Assembly (NCBI RefSeq): GCF_016798325.1
Contig: NZ_JAERVO010000001.1
Location: 1,240,001-1,304,000, forward strand
Direction of reading: 5' to 3'
Source: Marinobacter mangrovi
GTDB lineage: Bacteria; Pseudomonadota; Gammaproteobacteria; Pseudomonadales; Oleiphilaceae
DNA length: 64,000 nucleotides
Shown here piece by piece: positions 51,378 to 60,732 of the stretch. The notes below the pieces were generated by a model. It did not search any database. It was not told the DNA's origin and was given only the letters and a program-made list of their open reading frames with translations. Numbering within the stretch: position 1 is the first letter of the stretch; each line of letters starts with the position of its first letter. The translations under genes were made by a program, and so were the position numbers.

Positions 51378-51719
51378 TCAGGCATCCCCTGACAAGAGCG
51401 CGTCAATCCGGGCGAGCTCGTTAATCACGATCTTGCCGGATACGGATTCCTGACGGAAAAACTCCTCCGCCATGGGCGCAATTCCGGACACGGCCGGTAG
51501 CGCCCTCTCCTCTTCAATCAAGACTTTCATGCGGGGCAGGAAGATGAACTGCAGCCATTGGGTAAACGTCAGCGTATCGACACAAAACGGTTGCGCACTC
51601 TGGAGGGCTTCCGGCTCGGGAGGCTCATGCTCCCAGTACTCCAGGCGACGCAACTCCAGTTCAATCGCCAGCAAACCGTCCGCAATGTAGGCAACCTGAT
51701 TTTCGTTCGCTCGAGTCAA
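51378..51719 (-). CDS. YqcC family protein
   Basis: The 113-residue protein matches the YqcC (DUF446) pattern: a helical N-terminus, then QPFCVDTLTFTQWLQFIFLPRM and a C-terminal helix ending LARIDALLS. The E. coli relative is 109 residues and of unknown function. I choose a TTG at 51719 with GGGAG at good distance; the frame is open four codons further. It ends an apparent hda-parA-yqcC minus-strand series. Confidence 0.82.
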   Translation of the reverse strand: MTRANENQVAYIADGLLAIELELRRLEYWEHEPPEPEALQSAQPFCVDTLTFTQWLQFIFLPRMKVLIEEERALPAVSGIAPMAEEFFRQESVSGKIVINELARIDALLSGDA

Positions 51720-51733
51720 TGTCACTCCCAACT

Positions 51734-52525
51734 CTAGAGGGGTTCAACATCCACCTTCTCGCCATTGAGAAGACGGTAGAGATCCACGTACTGGCGGGTC
51801 AGGTTGTGCTTGGGTGCCAGATGGACGAGCGGCTGACGCGCCTGGTGCGATTCCCGCATTTTAACCGAAGACGAGAGGCGAACGGAAAGAATCGGCAATC
51901 CTTCTTCCACCAGTTCCTGAACCAGCTTTCGTGGCAACGACGCGCGAGGCTGGAACTGATTGGCGACAATGCCCTCAACCACCAGATCCGGGTTGTGGTC
52001 TTCCTGGAGGTCCTGGATTTCGCCCAGGATGCTGTAAAGCGCCTGCCGGGAAAAATCATCGCAATCGAACGGAATCAGGCAGCGCTGCGCGGCGATCAGA
52101 GCCGAGCGGGTGTAGAAATCCAGTGCTGGCGCCGTATCGATGTAGATGGTGTCGAAATTCTCGCCCAGTTTCTTGAGCGCTTCCCGCAGCTTGTAGATCT
52201 TGTGCTTGGCTTCCAGCTTACGCTCCAGAAAATCAAGCTCGGGGCTGGACGGCATCACAAACAGGTTGGGAAACGGCGTGGCGTGTACGAATTCGTCCGG
52301 ACGACGGTTGAACACCGAAAACGACACGGTCTGCTCCAGCAGGTCGGCAACCGTATCGCGCAGCTCCGCCGCCGGCTTGCCCAGCAGATACTGGGTGGAG
52401 TTGCCCTGGGGATCCAGGTCCACCACCAGCGTGCGCTGGCCTTCGGCCGCCGCGATGGCTGCCAGGTTGCAGGTAATGCTGGACTTACCGACCCCGCCTT
52501 TCTGATTGAAAACGACTCGTCTCAT
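51734..52525 (-). CDS. ParA family ATPase (orphan)
   Basis: The 263-residue ATPase has the deviant Walker A NQKGGVGKSS, the LVVDLDPQGNST Walker A' region and IYIDTAPALD. ParA-type proteins position DNA or protein complexes. No parB gene is nearby, so it is an orphan that may place something other than the chromosome. I choose MRRVVF (52525), the usual start of this subgroup; a second ATG four codons upstream is too close to its ribosome site. It lies 51 bases after hda. Confidence 0.9.
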   Translation of the reverse strand: MRRVVFNQKGGVGKSSITCNLAAIAAAEGQRTLVVDLDPQGNSTQYLLGKPAAELRDTVADLLEQTVSFSVFNRRPDEFVHATPFPNLFVMPSSPELDFLERKLEAKHKIYKLREALKKLGENFDTIYIDTAPALDFYTRSALIAAQRCLIPFDCDDFSRQALYSILGEIQDLQEDHNPDLVVEGIVANQFQPRASLPRKLVQELVEEGLPILSVRLSSSVKMRESHQARQPLVHLAPKHNLTRQYVDLYRLLNGEKVDVEPL

Positions 52526-52576
52526 GATGATGTCCATTCCCTTTTGTTGTAGGCCCCGCAAAGAGCCGTCCCGGAA

Positions 52577-53287
52577 TTACCAGCCCATCACGGATTTGAC
52601 GAAAGGTATCGTCAGGCGTCGCTGCTCCCGCAACGAGCTCTCGTCGAGGCGCTCAAGGATAGCCAGTAATTCACCGGTATGGCGCGATGCCCGTCGCAAG
52701 ATGAACCGGCTGACGTCCTCCGGCAGTACCAGACCACGCCGTTCGGCCCGGGTTCCCAGAATCAGCAGGCGGTCTTCGTCCCGCGGCAGAGCCAGTTGGA
52801 GCACAATACCGTGCTGCAAGCGCGATGCCAGATCACGCAGGCCGATGGCGAGACGGGCCGGCGGCTCGACCGCGCTCAGGATCAGCTGATGGCCATTATC
52901 CAGCATCCGGTTAAAGAGATGGAACAGCGCCTCTTCCCAGTGCACATCGCCGGCAACCGCCTCGATATCGTCCAGACAGACCCGCTCAAAGGCTTCCATC
53001 CCCTGCAGCACATCCGGCCCCAGCGGCAGTAGCTCCTGGAGATTCAGACACAGGGCCGAAAGCCCGCTGCGTTCGGCGTGGTGGCAGACTGCCTGTAACA
53101 GGTGGCTCTTGCCAGTGCCGCTATCCCCGCAGACTACAATCACCGGAAGATTGGCATCTTCTGACAAGGCCCGGAGTTTTTCCGCCGCCAAGGCGTTCTT
53201 GTGCCCCAGGAAATTGGCAAACGTAGCGTCGTCATGCAGGCGAACGCCGAGTGTTAATTGTGAACCGTCTAGTGTGTTGTCAACCAT
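52577..53287 (-). CDS. hda: DnaA regulatory inactivator Hda
   Basis: The 236-residue AAA+ protein works with the sliding clamp to hydrolyse DnaA-ATP and limit initiation. It has the clamp-binding QLTLGVRL near residues 10-17, a P-loop GDSGTGKSH and a Walker B VCLDDIEAV. The DNA-binding domain of DnaA is absent, as expected. It overlaps the phosphatidyltransferase gene by 19 bases. Confidence 0.95.
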   Translation of the reverse strand: MVDNTLDGSQLTLGVRLHDDATFANFLGHKNALAAEKLRALSEDANLPVIVVCGDSGTGKSHLLQAVCHHAERSGLSALCLNLQELLPLGPDVLQGMEAFERVCLDDIEAVAGDVHWEEALFHLFNRMLDNGHQLILSAVEPPARLAIGLRDLASRLQHGIVLQLALPRDEDRLLILGTRAERRGLVLPEDVSRFILRRASRHTGELLAILERLDESSLREQRRLTIPFVKSVMGW

Positions 53288-53829
53288 GCACGACGCGCCC
53301 AGACGTAGATGTAGTGAAGACCGCTTGCCAGTGCCATCGCAGCGACCAGCCAGATACCCCGGGGAACAACCCAGGGCGGCATCGGCAGACCCGCCAGGAA
53401 GATGACAATGGCCAGGACCACCAGGATCTGGATCAGGGTATTGAGTTTACCCAACCAGCTGGGAGCCATATCGAAGCGGCCGATGAAGAAATGGTACGCC
53501 AGAGCCCCGCCGACAATCAGCAGGTCGCGCCCCAGTACCAGCGCAAATAGCCAGACCGGCAGGACGCCGGTCAGCGTCAGCATCAGATAAGCCGTAATCA
53601 GCAAGGCCTTGTCCGCCAGCGGATCGGCAATCGCTCCCAGCCGGGATTTCCAGTTGAAATGGCGAGCGAGGAAGCCGTCGAACCCGTCCGACAAGGCGGC
53701 GATCAGAAAGACCGCCAGCGCCACCCGGTACTGTTCCTCGTACAGGGCCAGCGCAAAGGGAACGATCAACAGCACCCGGATGAACGTCAATGCGTTGGGA
53801 ATCCAGCGCCAGCGGTTGGCTTCGGTCAC
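53269..53829 (-). CDS. CDP-alcohol phosphatidyltransferase family protein
   Basis: The 186-residue membrane enzyme has the full motif D48xxDGxxAR-x8-G65-xxx-D69-xxx-D73 that binds metal and CDP-diacylglycerol. It has about five membrane helices. The product could be phosphatidylglycerol phosphate (PgsA-like, similar length to E. coli PgsA at 182) or cardiolipin; the sequence does not decide. It overlaps hda downstream and follows the DUF2066 gene after 18 bases. Confidence 0.9.
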   Translation of the reverse strand: MTEANRWRWIPNALTFIRVLLIVPFALALYEEQYRVALAVFLIAALSDGFDGFLARHFNWKSRLGAIADPLADKALLITAYLMLTLTGVLPVWLFALVLGRDLLIVGGALAYHFFIGRFDMAPSWLGKLNTLIQILVVLAIVIFLAGLPMPPWVVPRGIWLVAAMALASGLHYIYVWARRAWLTTH

Positions 53830-53847
53830 CTGCGACTCCAGCTCCCT

Positions 53848-55164
53848 TTACTCGGACGCACTGACCGGCGTGCCATTGCCCGTCCAGCGATAACGCAGGA
53901 CCGGATACAGCGCCTCAAACGATTGCTCGCTCTCGGCTGCCGAGGCTTCACCTTCCGCCTCTGCCGGGTGATAGGCCAGACTGCCTACCGGACTGGCTGG
54001 ATGGTCCGCCTCGGCGGTCGCCGTATCGTCAGCCGCGGGCGCCTTGCCCGGGGAGTCGCCCGGATCTGCCGACTCCGCCGGGGCTGGCTTGGGCGCAGGC
54101 GCGTTTCCGGAGCTTTGGGTCCCCATGGTCTGGCGTTCGGTTTCCACGGGCTGGAAACGGTGATCCAGTGCGATGTACTCCTTCAGGACCGACAGCTCAC
54201 CGGAGAAAGACACACGCATCGTCGCCACATTGCCGGCCGCCTGAACCGGTCCGGCGGAAACCACCGGCGTCATGTGCTGAAGCGATGCCAACAAATGACC
54301 GTAGTCCTCCACGGACTGGATGTTCTCGATTTTCAGATCCACCCGTTGCGCATCAGACACCTTGCCGGCTTCCACCGAATAGCGCGCCGCCAACAGATCC
54401 GCCCAGGCATCGATCACCGCCGACGCCAGGGATTCGGAGGACGCCGCATCACGCACTTCACCGGTCTCACTGAACGCGGGGCCATCGAGGCGCCAGCTGG
54501 CTTCCCAGCCGGAGCCCTGGCGGCTGACATTCACCACACTGATCAGGTTGTGCGGATAGGCAGATGAGGTGGTCCGCAGGCTCTCCATGAACTGGCCCCG
54601 GATATCCGACGTCAGATCCCGCTGGTCACGCACGTCGGCCGGGGGCAGCGCAAAGGGCAAGCCCCGCTGGACCGCCGCTTCACGAAACGCACGCGACCAA
54701 CGTCCGCGAGCATCGAGATTGTCATCATCGGCGGTCAGCACCCAACGGTCGCGCCCGGAATCCACCGCGACCCACCCCAGCGTCAGCGGCCGGTTGGCGC
54801 CCCACACCGGAACTTGCATGTTCGCCAGCGCCCGGTTAACACCCACCGCACCGTAGGTAATGGTCAGCACGTCATTGCCTCCCGGCGAAGTCTGATACTG
54901 ATAGGCCTGGACCAGGGACTCGGCGCTATCCAGCAACGCGTCCACCTGATCGCTTTGCAGGACATCCGGGTTACCGGCCACGCGGGCAAGCACCTGTTTC
55001 AATCCTTCGGCATAGGCCGTCTGCTGGGATTCGGGTGAGGTATCGGCCACCGGGACCTGAACCTGGTAAAGCCCCTCCACCGTCACCGCTGACGCCATGC
55101 CGGGCATGATCACCGCGAGCAACAGGAGCATCATCCTGATCTGCGACATCGCTGCTGACTTCAT
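53848..55164 (-). CDS. DUF2066 domain protein, exported
   Basis: The 438-residue protein has a signal peptide (hydrophobic MMLLLLAVIMPGMASA, likely cleavage after ASA near residue 26). The DUF2066 region begins VEGLYQVQVPVADTSPESQQTAY and runs to about residue 330. The last 110 residues are Pro/Ala/Glu-rich and low complexity. AGGGTGATT precedes the ATG. The function is unknown; it is commonly found upstream of hda and divergent from purM, as here. Confidence 0.88.
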   Translation of the reverse strand: MKSAAMSQIRMMLLLLAVIMPGMASAVTVEGLYQVQVPVADTSPESQQTAYAEGLKQVLARVAGNPDVLQSDQVDALLDSAESLVQAYQYQTSPGGNDVLTITYGAVGVNRALANMQVPVWGANRPLTLGWVAVDSGRDRWVLTADDDNLDARGRWSRAFREAAVQRGLPFALPPADVRDQRDLTSDIRGQFMESLRTTSSAYPHNLISVVNVSRQGSGWEASWRLDGPAFSETGEVRDAASSESLASAVIDAWADLLAARYSVEAGKVSDAQRVDLKIENIQSVEDYGHLLASLQHMTPVVSAGPVQAAGNVATMRVSFSGELSVLKEYIALDHRFQPVETERQTMGTQSSGNAPAPKPAPAESADPGDSPGKAPAADDTATAEADHPASPVGSLAYHPAEAEGEASAAESEQSFEALYPVLRYRWTGNGTPVSASE

Positions 55165-55404
55165 TAATCACCCTGCTGTTGGGGAAACGCTGAAAAAGTC
55201 CGGAGGATCAACGAGGCAAACAGACGCACAACACCGCGATTTGCCGCAAAAAGGACTTTCCCAGAGGTTCCTTGGCTTGATTGGCGCATAGGATACACCA
55301 AGGTCCCGGCACTGAGTAGCGAGCGGCGGGCTGGTCGTCTCACCATTTTTTAATCGCGTGGCTCCGGAGCGGTTTCGGCTTTCCGTCATATCGCCCTGCA
55401 GGCA

Positions 55405-55433
55405 TTGGATGGTCCCCCGCCACCTGCTAAAAT
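55405..55433 (+). promoter_or_regulatory. Putative purMN promoter
   Basis: TTGGAT (55405-55410), a 17-base spacer and TAAAAT (55428-55433) preceded by TGC (extended -10) lie 36 bases before the purM ATG. It is the best promoter-like site in the 304-base gap between the DUF2066 gene and purM. I see no good PurR box. The rest of the gap (55165-55404) shows no gene or strong structure. Confidence 0.55.
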
Positions 55434-55468
55434 TGCCGCCCTTTTTCCTGATCAGGGCAGTACACACC

Positions 55469-56536
55469 ATGACCGACCAGAAACCCGGACTCACCTACCG
55501 CGATGCCGGTGTTGATATCGATGCCGGCAATGCACTCGTGGAGCGCATCAAACAGACCGCATCGCGGACTCGCCGCCCGGAGGTCCTTGGCGGCCTGGGT
55601 GGCTTTGGTGCCATGGTGGCGCTGCCCTCCGGTTATAAAGAGCCGATCCTGGTCTCTGGCACCGACGGTGTCGGCACCAAGCTGCGCCTGGCGATGCAGC
55701 TGGGTCGTCATGACACCATCGGCATCGATCTGGTGGCCATGTGCGTCAACGACCTGATCGTCGGCGGTGCCGAACCGCTGATGTTTCTCGACTATTACGC
55801 CACCGGCAAGCTCAACGTTGACGTCGCCGCCGATGTCGTCGACGGTATCGGCCGCGGTTGCGAGCTGGCCGGCTGCGCGCTGGTCGGCGGCGAGACCGCC
55901 GAAATGCCGGGTATGTACGAAGGCGACGACTACGATCTGGCCGGTTTCTGCGTGGGGGTTGTGGAGCGCAACGAGATTATCGATGGCCTGAACGTCAGGG
56001 CTGGCGACGCCCTGATCGCCCTGGGCTCTTCGGGCCCCCACTCCAACGGCTATTCCCTGATCCGCAAGATTCTGGAAGTCAGCGATGCCGACCTGGACAT
56101 GGCCCTGGGCGACACCACCCTGGGCAGCGCACTGATGGAGCCCACCCGGATCTACGTCAAGAACCTGCTGAAGCTGCTGAAAACCGTCGATGTGCGGGCC
56201 ATGGCCCACATTACGGGCGGCGGTCTGCCGGAAAACATTCCCCGCGTGTTGCCGGATGGCGCAGTGGCCGTCGTCGACACCGAAAGCTGGACGTTGCCGC
56301 CGGTCTTCCAGTGGCTGAAGGACGCCGGCAACGTCGATGCTCGTGAGATGTACCGCACCTTCAACTGCGGCATCGGCATGGTCATCTGCGTGCCCGCCAA
56401 CCAGGCCCAGGATGCCCTGGACAGCCTCGCCGGCCTGGGCGAAAACGCCTGGCGACTGGGGCACATCGAACACCCTGCCAAAGACGCGGGCGACACCGAC
56501 CGTGTGATTTATCGTCCGGGTGCCGCCCGCTCATGA
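55469..56536 (+). CDS. purM: Phosphoribosylformylglycinamidine cyclo-ligase (AIR synthetase)
   Basis: The 355-residue enzyme closes the imidazole ring in purine synthesis with ATP. It has [23 protein letters not shown] and [11 protein letters not shown] motifs. The frame is open upstream to 55358, but the conserved start [20 protein letters not shown] begins at 55469. purN overlaps its end by four bases. Confidence 0.97.
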   Translation: MTDQKPGLTYRDAGVDIDAGNALVERIKQTASRTRRPEVLGGLGGFGAMVALPSGYKEPILVSGTDGVGTKLRLAMQLGRHDTIGIDLVAMCVNDLIVGGAEPLMFLDYYATGKLNVDVAADVVDGIGRGCELAGCALVGGETAEMPGMYEGDDYDLAGFCVGVVERNEIIDGLNVRAGDALIALGSSGPHSNGYSLIRKILEVSDADLDMALGDTTLGSALMEPTRIYVKNLLKLLKTVDVRAMAHITGGGLPENIPRVLPDGAVAVVDTESWTLPPVFQWLKDAGNVDAREMYRTFNCGIGMVICVPANQAQDALDSLAGLGENAWRLGHIEHPAKDAGDTDRVIYRPGAARS

Positions 56537-57225
56537 ATGCGGCTATGGACCCATCCGGCAACGAGAACCCGCTGGAGCCCCGCATCGTCGTACTGATCTC
56601 CGGCACCGGCAGCAATCTGAAAGCCCTGATTGAGTCTACGCGCGCGCCGGGTCATCCCGGCCGCATTGTGGCCGTGGGCGCCAACCGCCCGGAAGCCGGT
56701 GGCCTCGGAGTCGCCGAACAGGCGGGCATCGAGACGTTTGTCATCGATCACACGACCTATAAAGACCGTGCCAGCTTCGATGCGGAACTGCTGCGCAAAC
56801 TGGAGGCGCTTAACCCGGATGCCATCGTTCTGGCCGGCTTCATGCGCATCCTGACGCCGGATTTCGTGCGCCATTTCCGCGGCAAACTGATCAACGTTCA
56901 TCCGTCGTTGCTGCCGAAGTATCAGGGGCTCAAGACACACCAGCGTGCCCTGGATGCCGGCGATGCCGTGCATGGCACCTCGATTCACTTCGTGACCGAA
57001 GAGCTTGATGGCGGCCCCATCATAGCCCAGGCCGAGGTGCCCGTCCTCGATAACGACACCCCGGAAACCCTGGCAGCACGGGTCAAGGCGCGCGAGCACG
57101 TGCTCTACCCGATCATCCTGCGCTGGTTCTGTGAGGGTCGGATCGCCCTCGGCAACGACGAAGTCCTGTTCGACGGCGCCCCCATCCCCCAGGTGCTTTC
57201 CCTCCCGGCCGATGCCTATCAGTAA
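56533..57225 (+). CDS. purN: Phosphoribosylglycinamide formyltransferase
   Basis: The 230-residue enzyme transfers formyl from 10-formyl-THF to GAR. The catalytic Asn, His and Asp lie in [16 protein letters not shown] and [17 protein letters not shown]; the N-terminus has [12 protein letters not shown] for phosphate binding. The ATG lies in ATGA with the purM stop, so it is coupled. The protein is slightly longer at both ends than E. coli PurN. Confidence 0.96.
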   Translation: MNAAMDPSGNENPLEPRIVVLISGTGSNLKALIESTRAPGHPGRIVAVGANRPEAGGLGVAEQAGIETFVIDHTTYKDRASFDAELLRKLEALNPDAIVLAGFMRILTPDFVRHFRGKLINVHPSLLPKYQGLKTHQRALDAGDAVHGTSIHFVTEELDGGPIIAQAEVPVLDNDTPETLAARVKAREHVLYPIILRWFCEGRIALGNDEVLFDGAPIPQVLSLPADAYQ

Positions 57226-57254
57226 GCATTAAGCCGCCGTCACGGAAATGCAGT

Positions 57255-57271
57255 TGCGGGCTCTGCCCGCA
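57255..57271 (+). terminator. Weak terminator hairpin after purN
   Basis: TGCGGGC and GCCCGCA form a seven-base stem with a three-base loop, 30 bases after the purN stop. The following TACTCTAGTTTT is only moderately T-rich. The DUF3108 gene might be reached by readthrough. Confidence 0.5.
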
Positions 57272-57356
57272 TACTCTAGTTTTGGAATGAACCCGGACCG
57301 GACAGGGATCTGTCGAGACGGTCCAAGCAGTATCGATTCTTCCGGACACCGAAACC

Positions 57357-58118
57357 ATGAGCGCATTATTTCGACTCTGCACTGGATGCCGCCCCCTGGC
57401 GCTACTTCTGCTGGGCCTACTTCCGGCCTGGGCTGCCAGTGAGCCGCAACCCGGCCTGCTGCCCTACTCCGCGACGTACCGGGCGACGCTGGAAAAAGGC
57501 ATTCCCTTCAAGGGGTCGGCCACGCGAACGCTCGCCAGGCAGGAGGACGGCAGCTGGCTTTACGCCTTCAAAGTCGAGTCCTTCATCGCGGATATTAATG
57601 AAAGCTCCCGCCTGAACTGGATCAGCGGTCATGCGCAACCGTCCGTCTATCGCTACGAGCTCGGCGGCCTGATGATTCCCGATCGTCAGCGCGACATCAA
57701 TTTCAATTGGGCCAGCCGGCATGCCAACGGGGATTATGAGGGCCGTGACGTCGACGTCGATTTTCCGCGGGGCGCGCTTGATCCACTGAGCTATCAGCTC
57801 CAGCTGCAACAGGATGTCCGTAACGGCGAGCAGGAAATGCACTACAAGGTGGTGGGCAAGAACCGGGTCGAAGTGAGCACTTTTGCGGTCCTCGGGGACG
57901 AAACCCTGGAGGGCAGCTTTGGCAGTGTGGATACCGTCAAGGTGGAGAAAGTCCGGGATCCGGACAACAAACGCAAGACGCTGATGTGGTTTGCGCCGGA
58001 CTGGAATTACCTGCTGGTGCGCCTGATCCAGATCGAGCCGGATGGAACCCGCTACGAAATCCACATCGAGAAGGCGACGGTCAACGGGGAGTCGATTCAG
58101 ATTCCGCCCAAATCCTGA
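57357..58118 (+). CDS. DUF3108 domain protein, exported
   Basis: The 253-residue protein has a signal peptide (LALLLLGLLPAWAAS, cleavage near residue 27) and the DUF3108 pattern: YSATYRATLEKGIPFKGSATRTL, then repeated beta strands with RDVDVDFPRGALDPLSYQLQLQQD and KTLMWFAPDWNYLLVRL. The function is unknown. It follows purMN with the same orientation, as in related genomes. Its last 38 bases overlap the 3' end of the convergent aminotransferase gene. Confidence 0.87.
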   Translation: MSALFRLCTGCRPLALLLLGLLPAWAASEPQPGLLPYSATYRATLEKGIPFKGSATRTLARQEDGSWLYAFKVESFIADINESSRLNWISGHAQPSVYRYELGGLMIPDRQRDINFNWASRHANGDYEGRDVDVDFPRGALDPLSYQLQLQQDVRNGEQEMHYKVVGKNRVEVSTFAVLGDETLEGSFGSVDTVKVEKVRDPDNKRKTLMWFAPDWNYLLVRLIQIEPDGTRYEIHIEKATVNGESIQIPPKS

Positions 58119-59358
58119 GCACTTCGTCGGCAATGATCGCCAGCCCTTCGGCGACCCGGTCATCGTCCTGGGAATAAGTCACGCGCAAGCACTCGTGCCG
58201 ATGACGCCAGTCGTCATCAGGCAATCCCGGGAAGAAATAATGCCCGGACACCACCAGCACGCCCCGCTGCTTAAGACGCTCGTAGAGTGCCAGACTGCTG
58301 ACCGGCAGATCCGGAAACCACAGCCACAGGAACATGGCGCCTTCGGGCTTATGCACAGACCAGGGGCAGCGCTCGCCCAGCTTGTCATGCAACACGGCGA
58401 CTGCCTTCTGCATCTTGGCCCGGTAGAACGGACAGACCACATCCCGGCTCAGGGACAGGATCTCGCCACTGCGCACCAACGGCTCCGCCAGCATCGCACC
58501 GAAGCTGCCCGTGGCCAGGTTCATGATCGCATTGATACCCGACAACGCCCGAATGACCGATTCGGCCGCAATGACGATGCCCGTGCGGGCCGCCGGCAAG
58601 CCCAGCTTGGAGAGGCTCAGGCAAAGAATAATCTGATCGTTCCAGCGCGGTGTGGCGTCGACAAACAACAGGCTGGGAAACGGTGTGCCATAGGCACCAT
58701 CCACAATCAACGGAACGTCGTACTTGACCGCCAATGCCTCCAGGCGAGCCATTTCGTCGTCGGTCACCACGTTGCCGGTCGGGTTGGTCGGACGGGAGAC
58801 GCAGATCGCGCCCGTCTCATCGGTCACATTCAACGCGTCGAAATCGACCCGGTATTTGAATTCGTGCGGCCCGGTTTCGGTGATTTCCGGTTTTACCGCG
58901 CGGAACAGGTCGTGCCCTAACCCGGCATCCGCATAGCCAATGTATTCCGGCGCTAACGGCAGAAGAATGTGGCGCTGATGGCCTTCACCGTCGTCCCCGC
59001 CAAACATGTTGAACAACATGAAGAAGGCGGCCTGGCTGCCATTGGTGAGCGCAATGTTTTCGGGTTTCAGCCCCCAGCAATACTCCTTGTTCAGCAGGTC
59101 AGCCAGCGCGCTGATAAACTGCTTCTCACCCTGGGGTGGATCGTAGACACCCACCAGACGACGGAAGGCGTCCTCGTCGTCGGTCAGGGATTTCAGGATG
59201 TCCCGCAAACGGTCCTGGATGGCCGGTACATGGCCCGGGTTACCACCGCCCATCATGATCATGTCATCGCCGGACGCCAGAGCGTTCCCCAGATCATCCA
59301 TCAGTGACGTAATCCCGGCTTCCGCCGTAAACTTGCGACCGAATGCGGAGAGTTTCAT
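58081..59358 (-). CDS. avtA: Valine--pyruvate aminotransferase-like protein
   Basis: The 425-residue PLP aminotransferase matches AvtA: start MKLSAFGRKFTAEAGITSLMDDLG, GGGNPGHVPAI, LTNGSQAAFF, the SRPTNPTGNVV loop and PLP lysine in SLSKLGLPAARTG. AvtA interconverts valine/pyruvate and alanine/2-oxoisovalerate. Its 3' end overlaps the DUF3108 gene by 38 bases on the opposite strand. It follows the YjaG-like gene after 12 bases. Confidence 0.92.
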   Translation of the reverse strand: MKLSAFGRKFTAEAGITSLMDDLGNALASGDDMIMMGGGNPGHVPAIQDRLRDILKSLTDDEDAFRRLVGVYDPPQGEKQFISALADLLNKEYCWGLKPENIALTNGSQAAFFMLFNMFGGDDGEGHQRHILLPLAPEYIGYADAGLGHDLFRAVKPEITETGPHEFKYRVDFDALNVTDETGAICVSRPTNPTGNVVTDDEMARLEALAVKYDVPLIVDGAYGTPFPSLLFVDATPRWNDQIILCLSLSKLGLPAARTGIVIAAESVIRALSGINAIMNLATGSFGAMLAEPLVRSGEILSLSRDVVCPFYRAKMQKAVAVLHDKLGERCPWSVHKPEGAMFLWLWFPDLPVSSLALYERLKQRGVLVVSGHYFFPGLPDDDWRHRHECLRVTYSQDDDRVAEGLAIIADEVLRIWAESESTPR

Positions 59359-59370
59359 GGGCGGCTCCGG

Positions 59371-59976
59371 TTATTCATCATCATCCAGCGCGATACCGAG
59401 GTTGCTCACACCGCCATTGGCAGCTTCCTCTTTCATCTGGGCCACATACGCTTCCGTCGGCACCCGCTGTTTCTTCAGGGAGAGCAGTAAATCGCGCTGG
59501 AACAGTTTGTCTGCCTTCATCAGCTCGTGCTTGTCGAGGAGCCGGACCAGGGCATCTTCATCCAGATCCTCTCCCTCGGCCATCTCGATAAACTGGGCAA
59601 CGGTCGCAGTGGCCCATTGGGATGCCTCCAGCGCGCGTTGTTTGGTGCTGTTCAAACGATTCAGCAGCGCCTGCTCGAGCAGTTTGCAGAAATCGTCGGC
59701 GGGATAGACGCCGTACATGTCGTAGGCGTCCGGGTCCGGCGCCAGATTCTCCAGACGTGCCAGCGCCTGGGTGACTCGAGCATCGGCGTTTTTCTCCTGG
59801 AGCATGTCCCAGGCCTGATCCAGCAGCAGCCGCATCTTGGCCGCCTGCTTGGCACCGATGGCGTCGTCGAACAGCACGTAATTGGGAAACGCACGCTCCG
59901 CCAGCGCCAGGATGAACACGAATTCGCGCCATCCACGCAGCTGCTCAAGCGCCTTGATAAACTGATTCGCGTTCAA
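59371..59976 (-). CDS. YjaG family protein (DUF416)
   Basis: The 201-residue helical protein has the family start (FIKALEQLRGWREFVFILALAERAFPNYVLF) and an acidic C-terminus ending DDDE. No membrane helix or known active site is seen; the role is unknown. The start is TTG (59976) with GGAG eight bases upstream; no in-frame ATG would keep the conserved N-terminus. It lies upstream of avtA on the same strand, probably in one operon. Confidence 0.87.
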   Translation of the reverse strand: MNANQFIKALEQLRGWREFVFILALAERAFPNYVLFDDAIGAKQAAKMRLLLDQAWDMLQEKNADARVTQALARLENLAPDPDAYDMYGVYPADDFCKLLEQALLNRLNSTKQRALEASQWATATVAQFIEMAEGEDLDEDALVRLLDKHELMKADKLFQRDLLLSLKKQRVPTEAYVAQMKEEAANGGVSNLGIALDDDE

Positions 59977-60021
59977 GAGCGTTTCTCCGTCGACTATGGA
60001 ACCGCAACACGCCAGGCCTGA

Positions 60022-60588
60022 TCAGGTCCGCGGCAGAGTCACGCCACGCTGCCCCTGATACTTGCCGCCCCGATCCCGATAGCTGGTGTCACACACCTCG
60101 TCGGACTCGAAGAACAGCATCTGGGCGACGCCTTCGTTGGCGTAGATCTTCGCCGGCAGGTTGGTGGTGTTGGAAAACTCCAGGGTCACCTGCCCTTCCC
60201 ATTCCGGCTCCAGCGGCGTGACATTGACGATGATACCGCAGCGGGCGTAAGTGGACTTACCCAGGCAGACCGTCAGGACATTGCGCGGAATCCGGAAATA
60301 TTCGACCGTCCGCGCCAGGGCAAACGAGTTGGGCGGGATGATGCAGACATCGCTGGTGACATTGACGAAGCTGTCATCGTCAAAATTCTTCGGATCCACC
60401 GTCGCCGAATGGACGTTGGTAAAAATCTTGAACTCGTTGCTGCAGCGGACATCGTAACCGTAGCTCGAGGTGCCGTAGGAAATGACACGGCCTTTGGAGG
60501 ATTCGCGCACCTGGTCGTGCTCGAAAGGCTCGATCATGCCATGTTCCTGCGCCATGCGCCGGATCCACTTGTCGGATTTAATCGTCAT
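60022..60588 (-). CDS. dcd: dCTP deaminase
   Basis: The 188-residue trimeric enzyme deaminates dCTP to dUTP, supplying dTTP synthesis. Signature stretches are [47 protein letters not shown] and the C-terminal [15 protein letters not shown] use the ATG at 60588 (MTIKSDKW); the longer frame to 60648 is not conserved. It lies 144 bases after mrp on the same strand, as in Pseudomonas (mrp-dcd). Confidence 0.96.
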   Translation of the reverse strand: MTIKSDKWIRRMAQEHGMIEPFEHDQVRESSKGRVISYGTSSYGYDVRCSNEFKIFTNVHSATVDPKNFDDDSFVNVTSDVCIIPPNSFALARTVEYFRIPRNVLTVCLGKSTYARCGIIVNVTPLEPEWEGQVTLEFSNTTNLPAKIYANEGVAQMLFFESDEVCDTSYRDRGGKYQGQRGVTLPRT

Positions 60589-60732
60589 CGTCTGATTCTC
60601 ATGCGGGAAACTGGGCGTGCGCAGGACCCGGCCGGGCTGCGCGATCACAAAGGCCGCTATGGTAACGCCTGGCGCCGCTTAAGACAAAGCAGCGCCGGCA
60701 ATTCGGCGGGCCTTTTAACCGGACCGATCCGG

